Shown here: positions 45,999 to 55,672 of the stretch, one piece after another
How positions within the stretch are numbered: position 1 is the first letter of the stretch
How the letters are laid out: each line of letters begins with the position of its first letter
Source of the DNA: Helianthus annuus
Taxonomy: Eukaryota; Streptophyta; Magnoliopsida; Asterales; Asteraceae
DNA length: 64,000 nucleotides
Assembly (NCBI RefSeq): GCF_002127325.2
Contig: NC_035444.2
Location: forward strand, 32,442,904 to 32,506,903
Reading direction: 5' to 3'
Notes under the pieces: generated by a model
What the model was told of the DNA's origin: nothing
Databases searched by the model: none
The model's input: only the letters and a program-made list of their open reading frames with translations
Position numbers and translations under genes: made by a program

Positions 45999-46442
45999 AT
46001 GGCGAGTGAAAACAGCGAAACATCATCCGTTCATTCCTCAAACAGCCGAAGGGGAAGGAGGCCCTCCGTTGAAGCCACACTTGTGCACTACGTGATAGCA
46101 CTAAGAGAGGCTCTCGACGAAATGACGTCCGTAGAGGAGGTCCTCATTGACCGTATCAACGATCTTACAATGGGATTGGAAAGCAGCTTCCAAGAGATTA
46201 ACCTTTTGCACCAAAGGTTAAACATTTTGGTGGCACCTCCTATGGAACCAGTCCTTCCACAACAAGACTGGAACTTGGCACTCGGTGTTAACAACCCTAC
46301 CGGGTGGGGAGACATCCCCGCGGAACCTCCTATGGAAATCCCACAAGAAGTCCCGGCGGAAGTTGAAACTCCTCAAACAAATGCAAACGAGCCTTCCTTC
46401 CTCCTTCCAAGGGAGGTAGAGGAGTGGCTTGCCGACATATGA
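45999..46442 (+). CDS. unit 2 ORF B, coiled-coil protein after a predicted intron
   Basis: 147 residues from ATG 45,999. A donor AG|GTAAGT (GT at 45,645) and an acceptor TTTTTCGTAG (ending 45,997) frame a 353-bp intron, so the ATG would be the first codon of the second exon, as for ORF2 of unit 1. The N terminus is Ser/Arg-rich (SSNSRRGRRPS); residues 27-80 form a long amphipathic helix with Leu/Ile/Val spacing (ALREALDEMTSVEEVLIDRI); the C-terminal half is Pro/Glu-rich. It shares position, but no clear sequence, with ORF2 of unit 1 other than a coiled-coil tendency. Palindrome pairs flank it (45,914-45,950; 46,727-46,760). Unknown function. Confidence 0.5.
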   Translation: MASENSETSSVHSSNSRRGRRPSVEATLVHYVIALREALDEMTSVEEVLIDRINDLTMGLESSFQEINLLHQRLNILVAPPMEPVLPQQDWNLALGVNNPTGWGDIPAEPPMEIPQEVPAEVETPQTNANEPSFLLPREVEEWLADI

Positions 46443-48316
46443 GGAGAAACGCATCCGAAAGTTGGAGCTCTACAAAGCCTTATCTAACCAAGATCAGTAG
46501 ATTCTTGGAAATTTTGCTAAAATTAAAATAAAACATAGGGCTAGAACTCCATAAGCTTACTATCTATGTAACTTTTATCTTTATGTATTATCTCTCTATT
46601 AGCAATGTTATGATGGTTTTTATGATTTATGGACTCGTGGTGGTAATGGATGAAAAAGGGAACGAGAAAAATGGAACCATGCAGAAGAACAGAACAAACC
46701 GACAAAAATCTTCATAACAGAAGGCTCCACACGGGCCGTGCCCAACCAACACGGCCCCGTGCTGAGCCCCCTACAGGAAATCACCCAGTTCAGGTAACTG
46801 GACACGGGCCGTGTTCAGCGAACACGCCCCCGTGTCCAGGCTTCTGTTTCACTTCTATAATTTTTGTTACTGGCACTTGACCACGGGGCCGTGCCCGGTC
46901 AACACGGGGCCGTGTCCAGAGTGCCAGTAACACAAATCTTTGTTTTTTTTAACACACTTTTACATATTCTAATCAACCAAAAACTCTATTTTTGGACACA
47001 TTGAGGACAATGTGTAATTTAAGTGTGGGGGGGATGCTAAAACCTTGGAATTTTGCAAAATTCTAAAACAAGCCTTACACAAAACTCTATTGGAACCGCT
47101 AAACACCCCAAATTTTTTCAAAAACTTTTTCATTTTTTTTTATTTTATTTACTTGTCTTAGTTTAAGTTGGGAATAACAAGTTATAAAAGGGTTATATTT
47201 TTACAAACTTACAACCGATAGCGTCATGATAAAAAGAACTAACATAAGAAAATTATGAAACGGTATAACAAGTCTAGCTAAAATTCGATTATATATGCTT
47301 GGTCACATTAAAAACCCATTCCCACAAAAAGTGAGTTTTGAGCCTTTATTGAGCATAAAAATACACATATTTAGATTAAATGCTCATTTTTCGTTTCTTG
47401 TGTGAATAGCCGCTCGGTCTTTACAAATCTAGAACTTGCCACGACGATACATTCCCGGTCCTTACCAACTTAAACCCAAGTAAGTAAATGATGGAGGCAT
47501 TAGGACTAACTATTTTTCTTTCAAAACCATTATTTTTCAATTTTTTTTTACCTACCCAAAATCCCCCTAGAAAACCCCTTTGAGCCTAAACCTTTCATTT
47601 CATTACCCCCAAAACAATTTTTTTTTTTACCCACCAAAAACCTTTTTCATTTTTTTTTTCACCTTTATTTTAGTAACAAACTCGGTTTTTCATAAACATA
47701 CCCTTTACGTGACAAAAAAAAAAAAAAAAATTGAATGAAGTCAAAAACAAACATAAGCTACAAAAAGCTTGTTTGGAGAAATACTTCAAAAATAAATGTC
47801 ACCAAAAATAAGGTATTTCACGAAAACCGACACTTGTTACGATTTTCGCTTTTTTTTTACTAACCACTAACCAACCACCCACCTTTAAACCCAAGCCTTC
47901 ACCCCAAAAGACCTCTTGATATTTACAAAGGTAAAAAGTTAAAAAGGAGGAGGATTGATCGCTTGGCAAGCATATGGAGAATATAAATCCGTGCCGCTCT
48001 CGAGCGATTCACTTAAATATACACCTTCGGCCGAGTGATTGAGTGATCTCCCGTGAGGTATGTGAACTTGTATATAAATGGAATTTTAATAAGGCATGCT
48101 ATGCCCAATTAAGTAGTTTATCTTATGAAAAGTTCAAAATAAACCATGACGAATAAGATTGTAAATAAAATAAAAATAGAACCTATACAAACCTTGGATT
48201 CCCGACACTCTAGGACAAGTTAAAAAACTTCTCTTCTACCTATTCCATTTGGGAGTGTAAGCCACATTAAAAGAGTTTTGCTTGAGGACAAGCAAAAGTT
48301 CAAGTGTGGGGGTATT
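46443..48316 (+). other. 3' untranslated region of unit 2, with polypurine tract
   Basis: Palindrome pairs lie near 46,727-46,762, 46,800-46,836 and 46,882-46,917. From about 46,930 it repeats the 3' region of unit 1 nearly exactly, including the internal G-run motif (about 47,005-47,034) and the terminal GTGTGGGGGTATT. No protease, polymerase or integrase coding is present anywhere in unit 2. Confidence 0.8.
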
Positions 48317-48999
48317 TGATGTGTGTAAAATGCAACATATAAAACACATCAATTAAGGCATAAAACTAACCCTTTTTAAGTACTAATGTTGGAAAAAGAG
48401 TGTTTTTGTCTTCCTTTTGTATTTTCAGGATGAAATGAGCTCAAAATCACAAAAGAAGCAAAAAGACCACTAATTCTACCATAAATACAAGAAAAGGAAC
48501 AAAAGTAAACTGCCCGGACCCTCAACGGCACCTCCCAAGACAAAGAGAAGAGAACAGAAGTCTGAACACGCCCCGTGTCCAGCGAACACGGGGGCGTGCC
48601 CAGGAAGCAGCAGAAAAGACAAACCAGTAGAAGCTTCCATTGCTCACCACGGGGCCGTGTCCAGCGGACACGGGACCGTGTCCAGCGTTCTGTTCAGCCT
48701 ATAAATAGAGGAGCTTGGTTTCATTCTCTCTCATCCCTTGGCACACCACCTCTCTCACACTTCATCCACCACCCATCACCACCATAACACCATCATCCAC
48801 CACCATCATCCATTGTCCATCGTAGAGTGTGTGAGTCGTCTCGGGATCCAAGATTGATCGTAAGAGTTCTTGACAATCAAGGCCATGGTTGCCTAAGTCT
48901 CTTACATCACTTGGTGAAGACCAGTGTTTAGTATAATACTTTTTATTTTTAATGACTTTTAAATATATATTAAAAACATATACACACTGACACGCATCA
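48317..48999 (+). mobile_element. LTR3, right LTR of the composite, internally deleted (683 bp)
   Basis: Starts TGATGTGTG and ends CACGCATCA like LTR1. Relative to LTR1 it lacks about 120 bp between two palindrome pairs (one fused pair remains at 48,648-48,685) and about 890 bp from near 48,950 (after TTTTTATTTTTAAT). Its right end matches LTR1 rather than LTR2. It is followed by the CTGGT duplication. Confidence 0.9.
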
Positions 49000-49196
49000 C
49001 TGGTAGCTAGTAGCTGTAGCTTTTTAGATATATTTGGTGTTTGGTAGAGTAGCTGAAGCTTTTAATAAAATGTATAAAATTACCAAAATGGACATAACTA
49101 AAATTTTAGAAAGTTGGTGCATTAAAAAGTTTCTTATTTTGAGAGGTTAAAATAGTCATTTTTCCCTAAAAGCTTGTAGCTCCTTCTAAACGCTAC

Positions 49197-49623
49197 GGGT
49201 ATGTTTGGCAAAAGTAGCTGGTGGCTGGTAGCTGGTGGCTGGAAGCTGTAAGCTGGTGGCTGGAAGCTGGTAGCTGTAGCTGGTAGCTAGTAGCTGTAGC
49301 TTTTTAGATATATTTGGTGTTTGATAGAGTAGTTGGAGCTTTTAATAAAATGTATAAAATGACCAAAATGGACATAACTAAAAATTTAGAAAGTTGGTGC
49401 ATTAAAAAGTTTCTTATTTTTAGAGGTTAAAATAGTCATTTTTTCCCTAAAAGCTTGTAGCTCATTCTAAACGCTACTAGTAGTAGCGTTCAACCAAAAG
49501 CTTCAAGCTCCTAACCTAAAAGCTTAAAGCTCCTTCAACCAAACAAGGTTTTTTATTGAGTAGGAGCTTTTTCTTAAAAGCTTAAAGCTAGAAGCTCCTA
49601 AAAGCTCCATGCCAAACATACCC
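49197..49623. mobile_element. Tourist-like MITE3, complete, inserted in MITE2
   Basis: GGGTATGTTTGGCAAAAG at 49,197 and TGCCAAACATACCC ending at 49,623 are exact inverted 14-bp ends on a 427-bp, non-coding copy made of AGCTGGTGGCTGGAAGCTG repeats on the left and their complements on the right. Flanks CTAC and GTAG extend the inverted ends, so the target duplication is ambiguous. Confidence 0.8.
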
Positions 49624-49937
49624 GTAGTAGCGTTCAACCAAAAGCTTCAAGCTCCTAACCTAAAAGCTTAAAGCTCCTTCAACCAAACAAGACTTTTTAT
49701 TAAGTATGAGCTTTTTCTTAAAAGCTTAAAGCTAGAAGCTCCTAAAAGCTCCATGCCAAACATACCCTAAAGCTAGAAGCTCCTAAAAGCTTCAAAAGCT
49801 CCATGCCAAACATACCCTAAGTGAAGTTACGTGTGTAGTTAGTATTTATTAGGTCTTTTACTTTAATACTAGACTGTGGGTGTTTCATGTTGTATTTGTT
49901 ACTGTCTAAGCACGTTAGTACCCATTTTTTGGCATTT

Positions 49938-50745
49938 TCAGTACCGGTACTTTCGGTATGGTACAAGTATTTTACCGAATTTTACCTTAGAAATCGGTAT
50001 CGTAATGTACCTTACTTTTTCGATACCGGTACCGGCAGGGATGAGATTTTTTACCGAAATACCGGTACCGTACCGGTACCATACCGGTACCGTACCGATG
50101 CCGTACTGTACCGATCATAAACGGTACCGGTATCGGTAATAGATTTTTCGAAATTCGGTATCGGTAAAAAACGGTATCGGTACCGGTATTTTTCGGTAAA
50201 TACCGGTATTAATACCGAATTTAGTAATGACCTTATGTATTTTGCTATTATCTTATATCCCACTATGAAGTTATATTTTCTTGAACATTGTTTTACAAAA
50301 ACCAATATCAAATTTCTTTTGTTTGGTTATTTTTAATCAATTGTGATGATTTTTTTTACATGTTGGAATTTGGATGTTAAAAGTCAAACCCATGGATGTT
50401 TACCTTTTGATTTTTTTGACTACTTAATATGTTTACCATTTGTTTACATTCCTCTATATATTACTCTAGTTTAATTAATAATGGATGAATGTGTTGCACA
50501 TGAAATTTTTTTAGGTAAAAAATGGATGACACCAAAGCGGTACCAATATGGTAAAGTACCGAAATACCGGTACCGATACCGGTACCGTACCGGTACCGAA
50601 TCTATAAATACGGTACGGTAATCGGTATCTACATTTCCTCAATTTCGGTAACGGTATTTACGGTATCGGTATCGGTACCGGTACGGTACCGGTATCGTAC
50701 TGATCTCATCCCTAGGTACCGGTACCCAGTTAGGCGATTTTTGAT
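49938..50745. repeat. GGTACC-rich fold-back repeat
   Basis: Dense runs of CGGTACCGGTACCG and CGGTATCGGTA on both strands at 49,938-50,215 and 50,540-50,745 enclose about 320 bp of AT-rich DNA, so the two arms can pair over long stretches. GGGATGAG/CTCATCCC motifs border the arms (50,037; 50,703; 50,764). No coding sequence. It is probably a fold-back or hairpin-forming non-autonomous transposon. Confidence 0.65.
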
Positions 50746-51276
50746 ACTGATATCGATACCGAGCTCATCCCTAACCTACTGGACTGGAACATCGATGATT
50801 CGAACAAGGATTAGTATTTTCTTATTTTTTTCGTACCTTATTTATGGTTTTTTTATTATTCTATTTTCTACTATTGTATTTTTTTTCTTAGTTAATGTTT
50901 ATTTTTAATTCGTGTATTTTTAGTTAAGGTTTAATTTTTATATTGGGTTAGTTTCGAGGTGACTCTATTGGGTGTTATGATGGAGTATTTGGGGTAAGAC
51001 TAGGGGTATGGGGCGTGGGTTGGCCATAAACACCCAAGTCACCATCCTGGTTGGGTTTGGGTTTGGGCGTGGCCATTTGGGCGGGAGTTTAAGGTCGGGC
51101 GTTGGGCGGGGCTATCAAGGTGACAAGGCGGGATGTGATTGGCCAACAAAACTAGCCGTTTGGGCTAGCCGTTGGGCATTATTTAAAAAAAAAAAAACAT
51201 TTTTTCCAATATAAATACCTTACCATATTTAATATTTTTCTCACACAATATCAAACACATAAAACACAATCTTGTC

Positions 51277-52553
51277 ATGAGTTCTTCAAGTTCAAGTGAA
51301 TCGTCATCATCATCTGACGATGGTGCGGAAATATTTCTACAAACGATCGCGACGGTGGTGAAAGCTATCGTGGAAGACGATGGGGAAGAGACTTCGAAAC
51401 CTAAACGGAGGAGGTACATCACTCGTGAACGGCACACCGCTAACAATTTGTTGGTAAGCGATTATTTCTCAGTGGAACCTAAGTATGATGAAAAAATGTT
51501 TAGGCGTCGTTTTCGTATGAGTAGAAACTTATTTTTAAGGATATCTAGAGATCTTGAGGAGAAATATGTTAATTTCCAACAAAAACCAGATGTAACCGGG
51601 CAATTAGGATTTAGTACGTGGCAAAAGGTTACGGCCGCACTTAGACAGTTACGTACGGCAATAGTTCGAACATTATGGATGACTATTTAAAAATGTCTGC
51701 ACGTGTAGCTAGAGAAAATCTTCACAACTTTTGTTCGTGTATTTTAAAACTTTATAAGGAAAAATATTTGAGAAAGCCCTCGTTCAGTGACACGCAACAA
51801 ATATTGGAACATCACGCAGATTATCATGGGCTACCCGGGATGCTAGGTAGTTTAGATTGTATGAAATGGCCTTGGGAACTTTGTCCAACCGCATGGCAAG
51901 GCGCTCACACGAGTGGATTTCACGGGATGCCAGCCATCATGCTTAAAGCGGTTGCGTCCCAAGATCTTTGGATATGGCATGCGTTCTTCGGTATGCCAGG
52001 TTCACATGACGATATTACCATCATAAACCACTCGCCCCTTTTCAATGATCGGGGTAAATGGTATAGGACCCAAAGGGAGTTTCTTTGTAAACGGGGTTGA
52101 GTACGTGTATAGTACTACCTAATTGATGGGATTTACCCGGAGTGAGGGGTTTTCGTAAAATCGTTCACAAGACACGGTACCATAGATCCAAAGAGATTAA
52201 AGTTTAACATAGTCCAAATGGTTGCACGTAAAGACGTCGAGCAAGCGTTCGATGTTTGAAAGAAAAGGTGGTGAATATTGGCAATGCCTTGTCGACTATG
52301 GGACAAGGATCAGATTGGAAACGTGATGTACGCATGTATCATTCTTCACAACATGATTTTGGAGGATGAAGGTAGAGCGGTCGTTACCTACTATGATGAC
52401 GATGACCCCCAACCAGATAACGTAACAGTTACAAACGAAGATAAATCGTCAAATGAATTTTTGATCAAGTCAAGGGATATACATGACAACCATCGATCTG
52501 ATTTGGTGGATCATGTTTCAACGATTCCTGGGTTCGAAACCGACGAAGAATGA
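51277..52553 (+). pseudogene. PIF/Harbinger transposase (plant DDE type), frameshifted
   Basis: From ATG 51,277 an N-terminal Ser/Asp-rich part leads to a helical DNA-binding-like region (KMFRRRFRMSRNLFLRI). A one-base shift near 51,650-51,670 moves the frame to MDDYLKMSARVAREN, which continues with catalytic-region motifs LGSLDCMKW (first Asp) and FGMPGSHDDITI (second Asp) until a stop near 52,100. Further shifts and stops lie in 52,100-52,280, where the acidic residue in a DVEQAF context sits. The last part (52,278-52,553) keeps YACIILHNMILEDE. Such genes are often annotated as ALP1-like or 'plant transposon protein'. It cannot yield a full transposase. Confidence 0.8.
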
Positions 52554-52839
52554 TTGTTTTTATTTTGATACTATGTTTTTTTGTAATAATTATGTATGTT
52601 TATGTAGTTTTTAATGGTTTATATATATAGGGTAGGGTTCTAGAGTGAACACTAGGTTGAGAGTGAACTGTGTGAACTAATCTGGGCCATTGGATTACAT
52701 CATCTAAAGATTTTTAAACAATGGCAAGATTGTAATTATCATGTGGTAGCCTCCCTTTAAATTAATTAACATAAGGGTATTTGCGTCTTTTATAAATTGA
52801 ATTTATTAAACAATATAATCAAAATCCCTAAAATCTCGC

Positions 52840-53092
52840 TAGTTTTCGTATATACAAGATACACAGCTGTTAGTGTCTACACATGTGTACAGTCCTGCTA
52901 GTATTAGTTTATACAAGACATACAGGTTTTAGTTTATACAAATGTGTACAGTCTCGCTAACTATCAGTTTATATAAGATACACAACTGTTAGTTTATACA
53001 CATGTGTACAGTCTCGCTAACTATAAGGTTATATAAGATACACAACTGTTAGTTTATACACATGTGTACAGTCTTTTATACATCTGTGTATT
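52840..53092. repeat. about 60-bp minisatellite, four copies
   Basis: Units contain CACATGTGTACAGTCTCGCT and AGATACACAACTGTTAGTTT. The two central copies are nearly identical. Confidence 0.8.
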
Positions 53093-53435
53093 GTATTAAA
53101 AAATGGTTACATATATGTATATTAAAAACATATAGTATATTGCATGAGTAGATTCATATAAAAACTATGAAATTGATGAAAACGAAATGAAACATATCAC
53201 ATGTATGCAAAAATAAATAAATTCATCACATATTCAAAAAAAAAGAGTTAATGCCCAAAAATAATTATAATTTCAATCTCAGAGAATATTTTCAATATTT
53301 ATTGAAAATTATAAAAAGTTAAAACAATATATTATGATATATATAAATATAATATAATATAATATAAGAAAAACAATATTAAAGCTAAAATTAAAACAAA
53401 ATCTATGGATAAAGAAATGATAGAGAAATAAGTAG

Positions 53436-53574
<139 letters not shown>

Positions 53575-53786
53575 AAATTAAGAAATTTTAATTAAACATA
53601 TTTGGTTAATGTCAATCTTAACCTTTTAATCTAAAAAATGATCAATGGTCATGGTCAAGATTAGTTCACACAGTTCACTCTCAAGAAGTTGTTCACTCTT
53701 GAACCTAATCCTATCTATATATATATATATTAAAAAAAAATGATGTGGCTTGGCCACGCCAGCCCAGCCACACCCACCATACCCCT

Positions 53787-55672
53787 ATGAACTTGGGTTT
53801 GTGTATTCAGTGCCCTATATCCACGTGTCAACCCATGCCCCAAACCCCTGCCCCACCATACCCTACGGTCTAATGTGCTGCTACGCTTAATAGGTTAAAA
53901 AACAGTTTTTTAAAGCTATGTAAAAAAATTAAAAAAAAAATACCTAAATATATAATATAAGGGGAATGATCCATAAAAAAGTAGATTTTACCTAAATAGC
54001 CTAAAAAGGATTATGATAATAAGAAATGACATTTTGGTCCTTATAAATAGGAGTCTGAAAATGACATGTGGCACCTCTTTTGTTTTCTAAAAGATAAAAC
54101 AAAAAAAAATCCAGTACAAAAAATCTAGCACAAAAAATCCAGTATAAAAAATATAGCACAAAAAATGCAGCACAAAAAAATATAGTACAACAAATAATCT
54201 AGCACGAAAAAAATTCAGCACAAAAAAAAATATAGTACAAAAAATCCAAAACAAATAATTGAGAATAATCAGTAATATACTTTTCACACAAACCCATTTT
54301 CAATAAAATTGAGATATTATTTAATCAAGCTTATCGTTAATTTTCTTTGTTCAATATTTAATCAAATATTCAATACGGAATTTAAAATTCTTATCACTAA
54401 TTGTTTCTTTCATCGCAAGTCTTGTTAGATTTGTAACGAAGACATTGAAATTGGGGATTTTTGTTGCTAAATTAGGTTTAATTTGACAATTTGTAGTGTT
54501 ATCATGTGTTTAAATGCAAAATTGATATATATATATATATTAGGATGAGGATCATTACAGAACACTTTGCGAGAACAAAAATAACAACTCTAAATCTCTA
54601 AATTTTGGAATTTAAGGTTGATATTTTTAAAATTTTATCTTTCTTACATTTATATGTGTATTACATGTAAGTAATTTAACCTATACATAACCTAAAAAAC
54701 CATATATTTTTACCTACACATAGCTTACATACATGTAGGTAATTTAACCTACACATAACCTACCTATGTGTAGGTTATATAAAAACTGAAAATTTTTCGT
54801 ATTTTATTTTGAATTCTAGTGTGAGAAACAATAATTCTTACATTTGTAACATTTTCATTTACTTTTAAGGTTTTTAAGATTGAAAAAAAATGAGTAATTC
54901 ATTTTGTTCTGCGTGTTATAGTCACCGGCTTTTTAGGGCGTGTTATATTTTATTTTGAATTCTACAAGAATCGGTTCCATTCAAACTCAGTCAAAAACCA
55001 GGTACGGTTAGGAACCGGTTCCAGATATAAAAAAAAAATAAAAAAAAAAAAAACCGATTTGCCCTATCTCTAGTTATAGTCACCGGCTTTTTAGGGCATA
55101 TGTAGCCACTAGCATGGGCTTTAAGTTTATTTCTGACCCACTTTAAAATGGTCAAAGACGAGCCAGTCCAGCAAACAGACCTCTCTCGCCTGAGTCCAGA
55201 AATGAACAGTCTGACATACGGTCTAGTTAGGTGACAAAATTCAATACATAAGCAATGCAGACTCGCATATCCATCTTCGTCACATATACGAGATAGAAAT
55301 AATAACACAATACTTTTAATGACCACAAGCATGAAGCAGCATAGATTTGTATTACCAAAGACAATTACACATCATTACATGTGTGTTTCAGGTGGCCCTC
55401 TCAATACCTACACCGACACCGTATTAATGATTCGGTACAATACAATGCAATACAAAAATCGGTCACAAGATACAACTTCTTCCCCTTCCCTAAAGCATCT
55501 ATACACACACGCTTCGAGTCGACCCATCAAGTAGCAAATCCAGTTAGATCCAAAGTCGGTTAGGGTTACAGCCGGTTGTCCAAACTATACCACCGTTTTC
55601 ATGTGATCCCGAAACGGATAATACCAATACCATCAAATGTACATACGATTATACCGCAATTTTTCAGTTTTC
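53787..55672. other. intergenic DNA downstream of the cytokinin receptor gene
   Basis: No gene is supported. It includes a 14-bp-unit AAAAAATCCAGCAC-type minisatellite (54,090-54,260), a second TA-rich insertion edge (about 54,541), and a 25-bp direct repeat GTTATAGTCACCGGCTTTTT-AGGGC at 54,915 and 55,073 enclosing about 130 bp with an AACCGGTTCC palindrome. The last few hundred bases are probably the 3' untranslated region of the receptor mRNA. Confidence 0.55.

Larger units (their letters stand above)
32369..49767. mobile_element. Tourist-like MITE2, inserted in MITE1
   Basis: It begins GGGTATGTTTGGCAAAAG at 32,369 and ends TGCCAAACATACCC at 49,767, flanked by the 3-bp duplication TAA (32,366-32,368 and 49,768-49,770), as for PIF/Harbinger-related MITEs. 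It is split by the Athila composite after 32,449 and by MITE3 after 49,196. Its own pieces are 32,369-32,449, 49,005-49,196 and 49,624-49,767. Confidence 0.75.
24966..49817. mobile_element. Tourist-like MITE1, outermost layer of the nested stack
   Basis: The left terminus GGGTATGTTTGATAAAAG (24,966) lies on the far side of two retroelements from its right terminus ATGCCAAACATACCC (ending 49,817). MITE1 pieces are 24,966-25,024, 32,035-32,365 and 49,768-49,817; the rest is inserted DNA. Pieces are matched by the shared order of AGCTGGTAGCTG repeats, a TTTTAGATATATTTGGTGTTT core and AAGCTCCTAAAAGC repeats. Its own 3-bp target duplication is not evident (TCT against TAA), perhaps from age. Confidence 0.7.
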
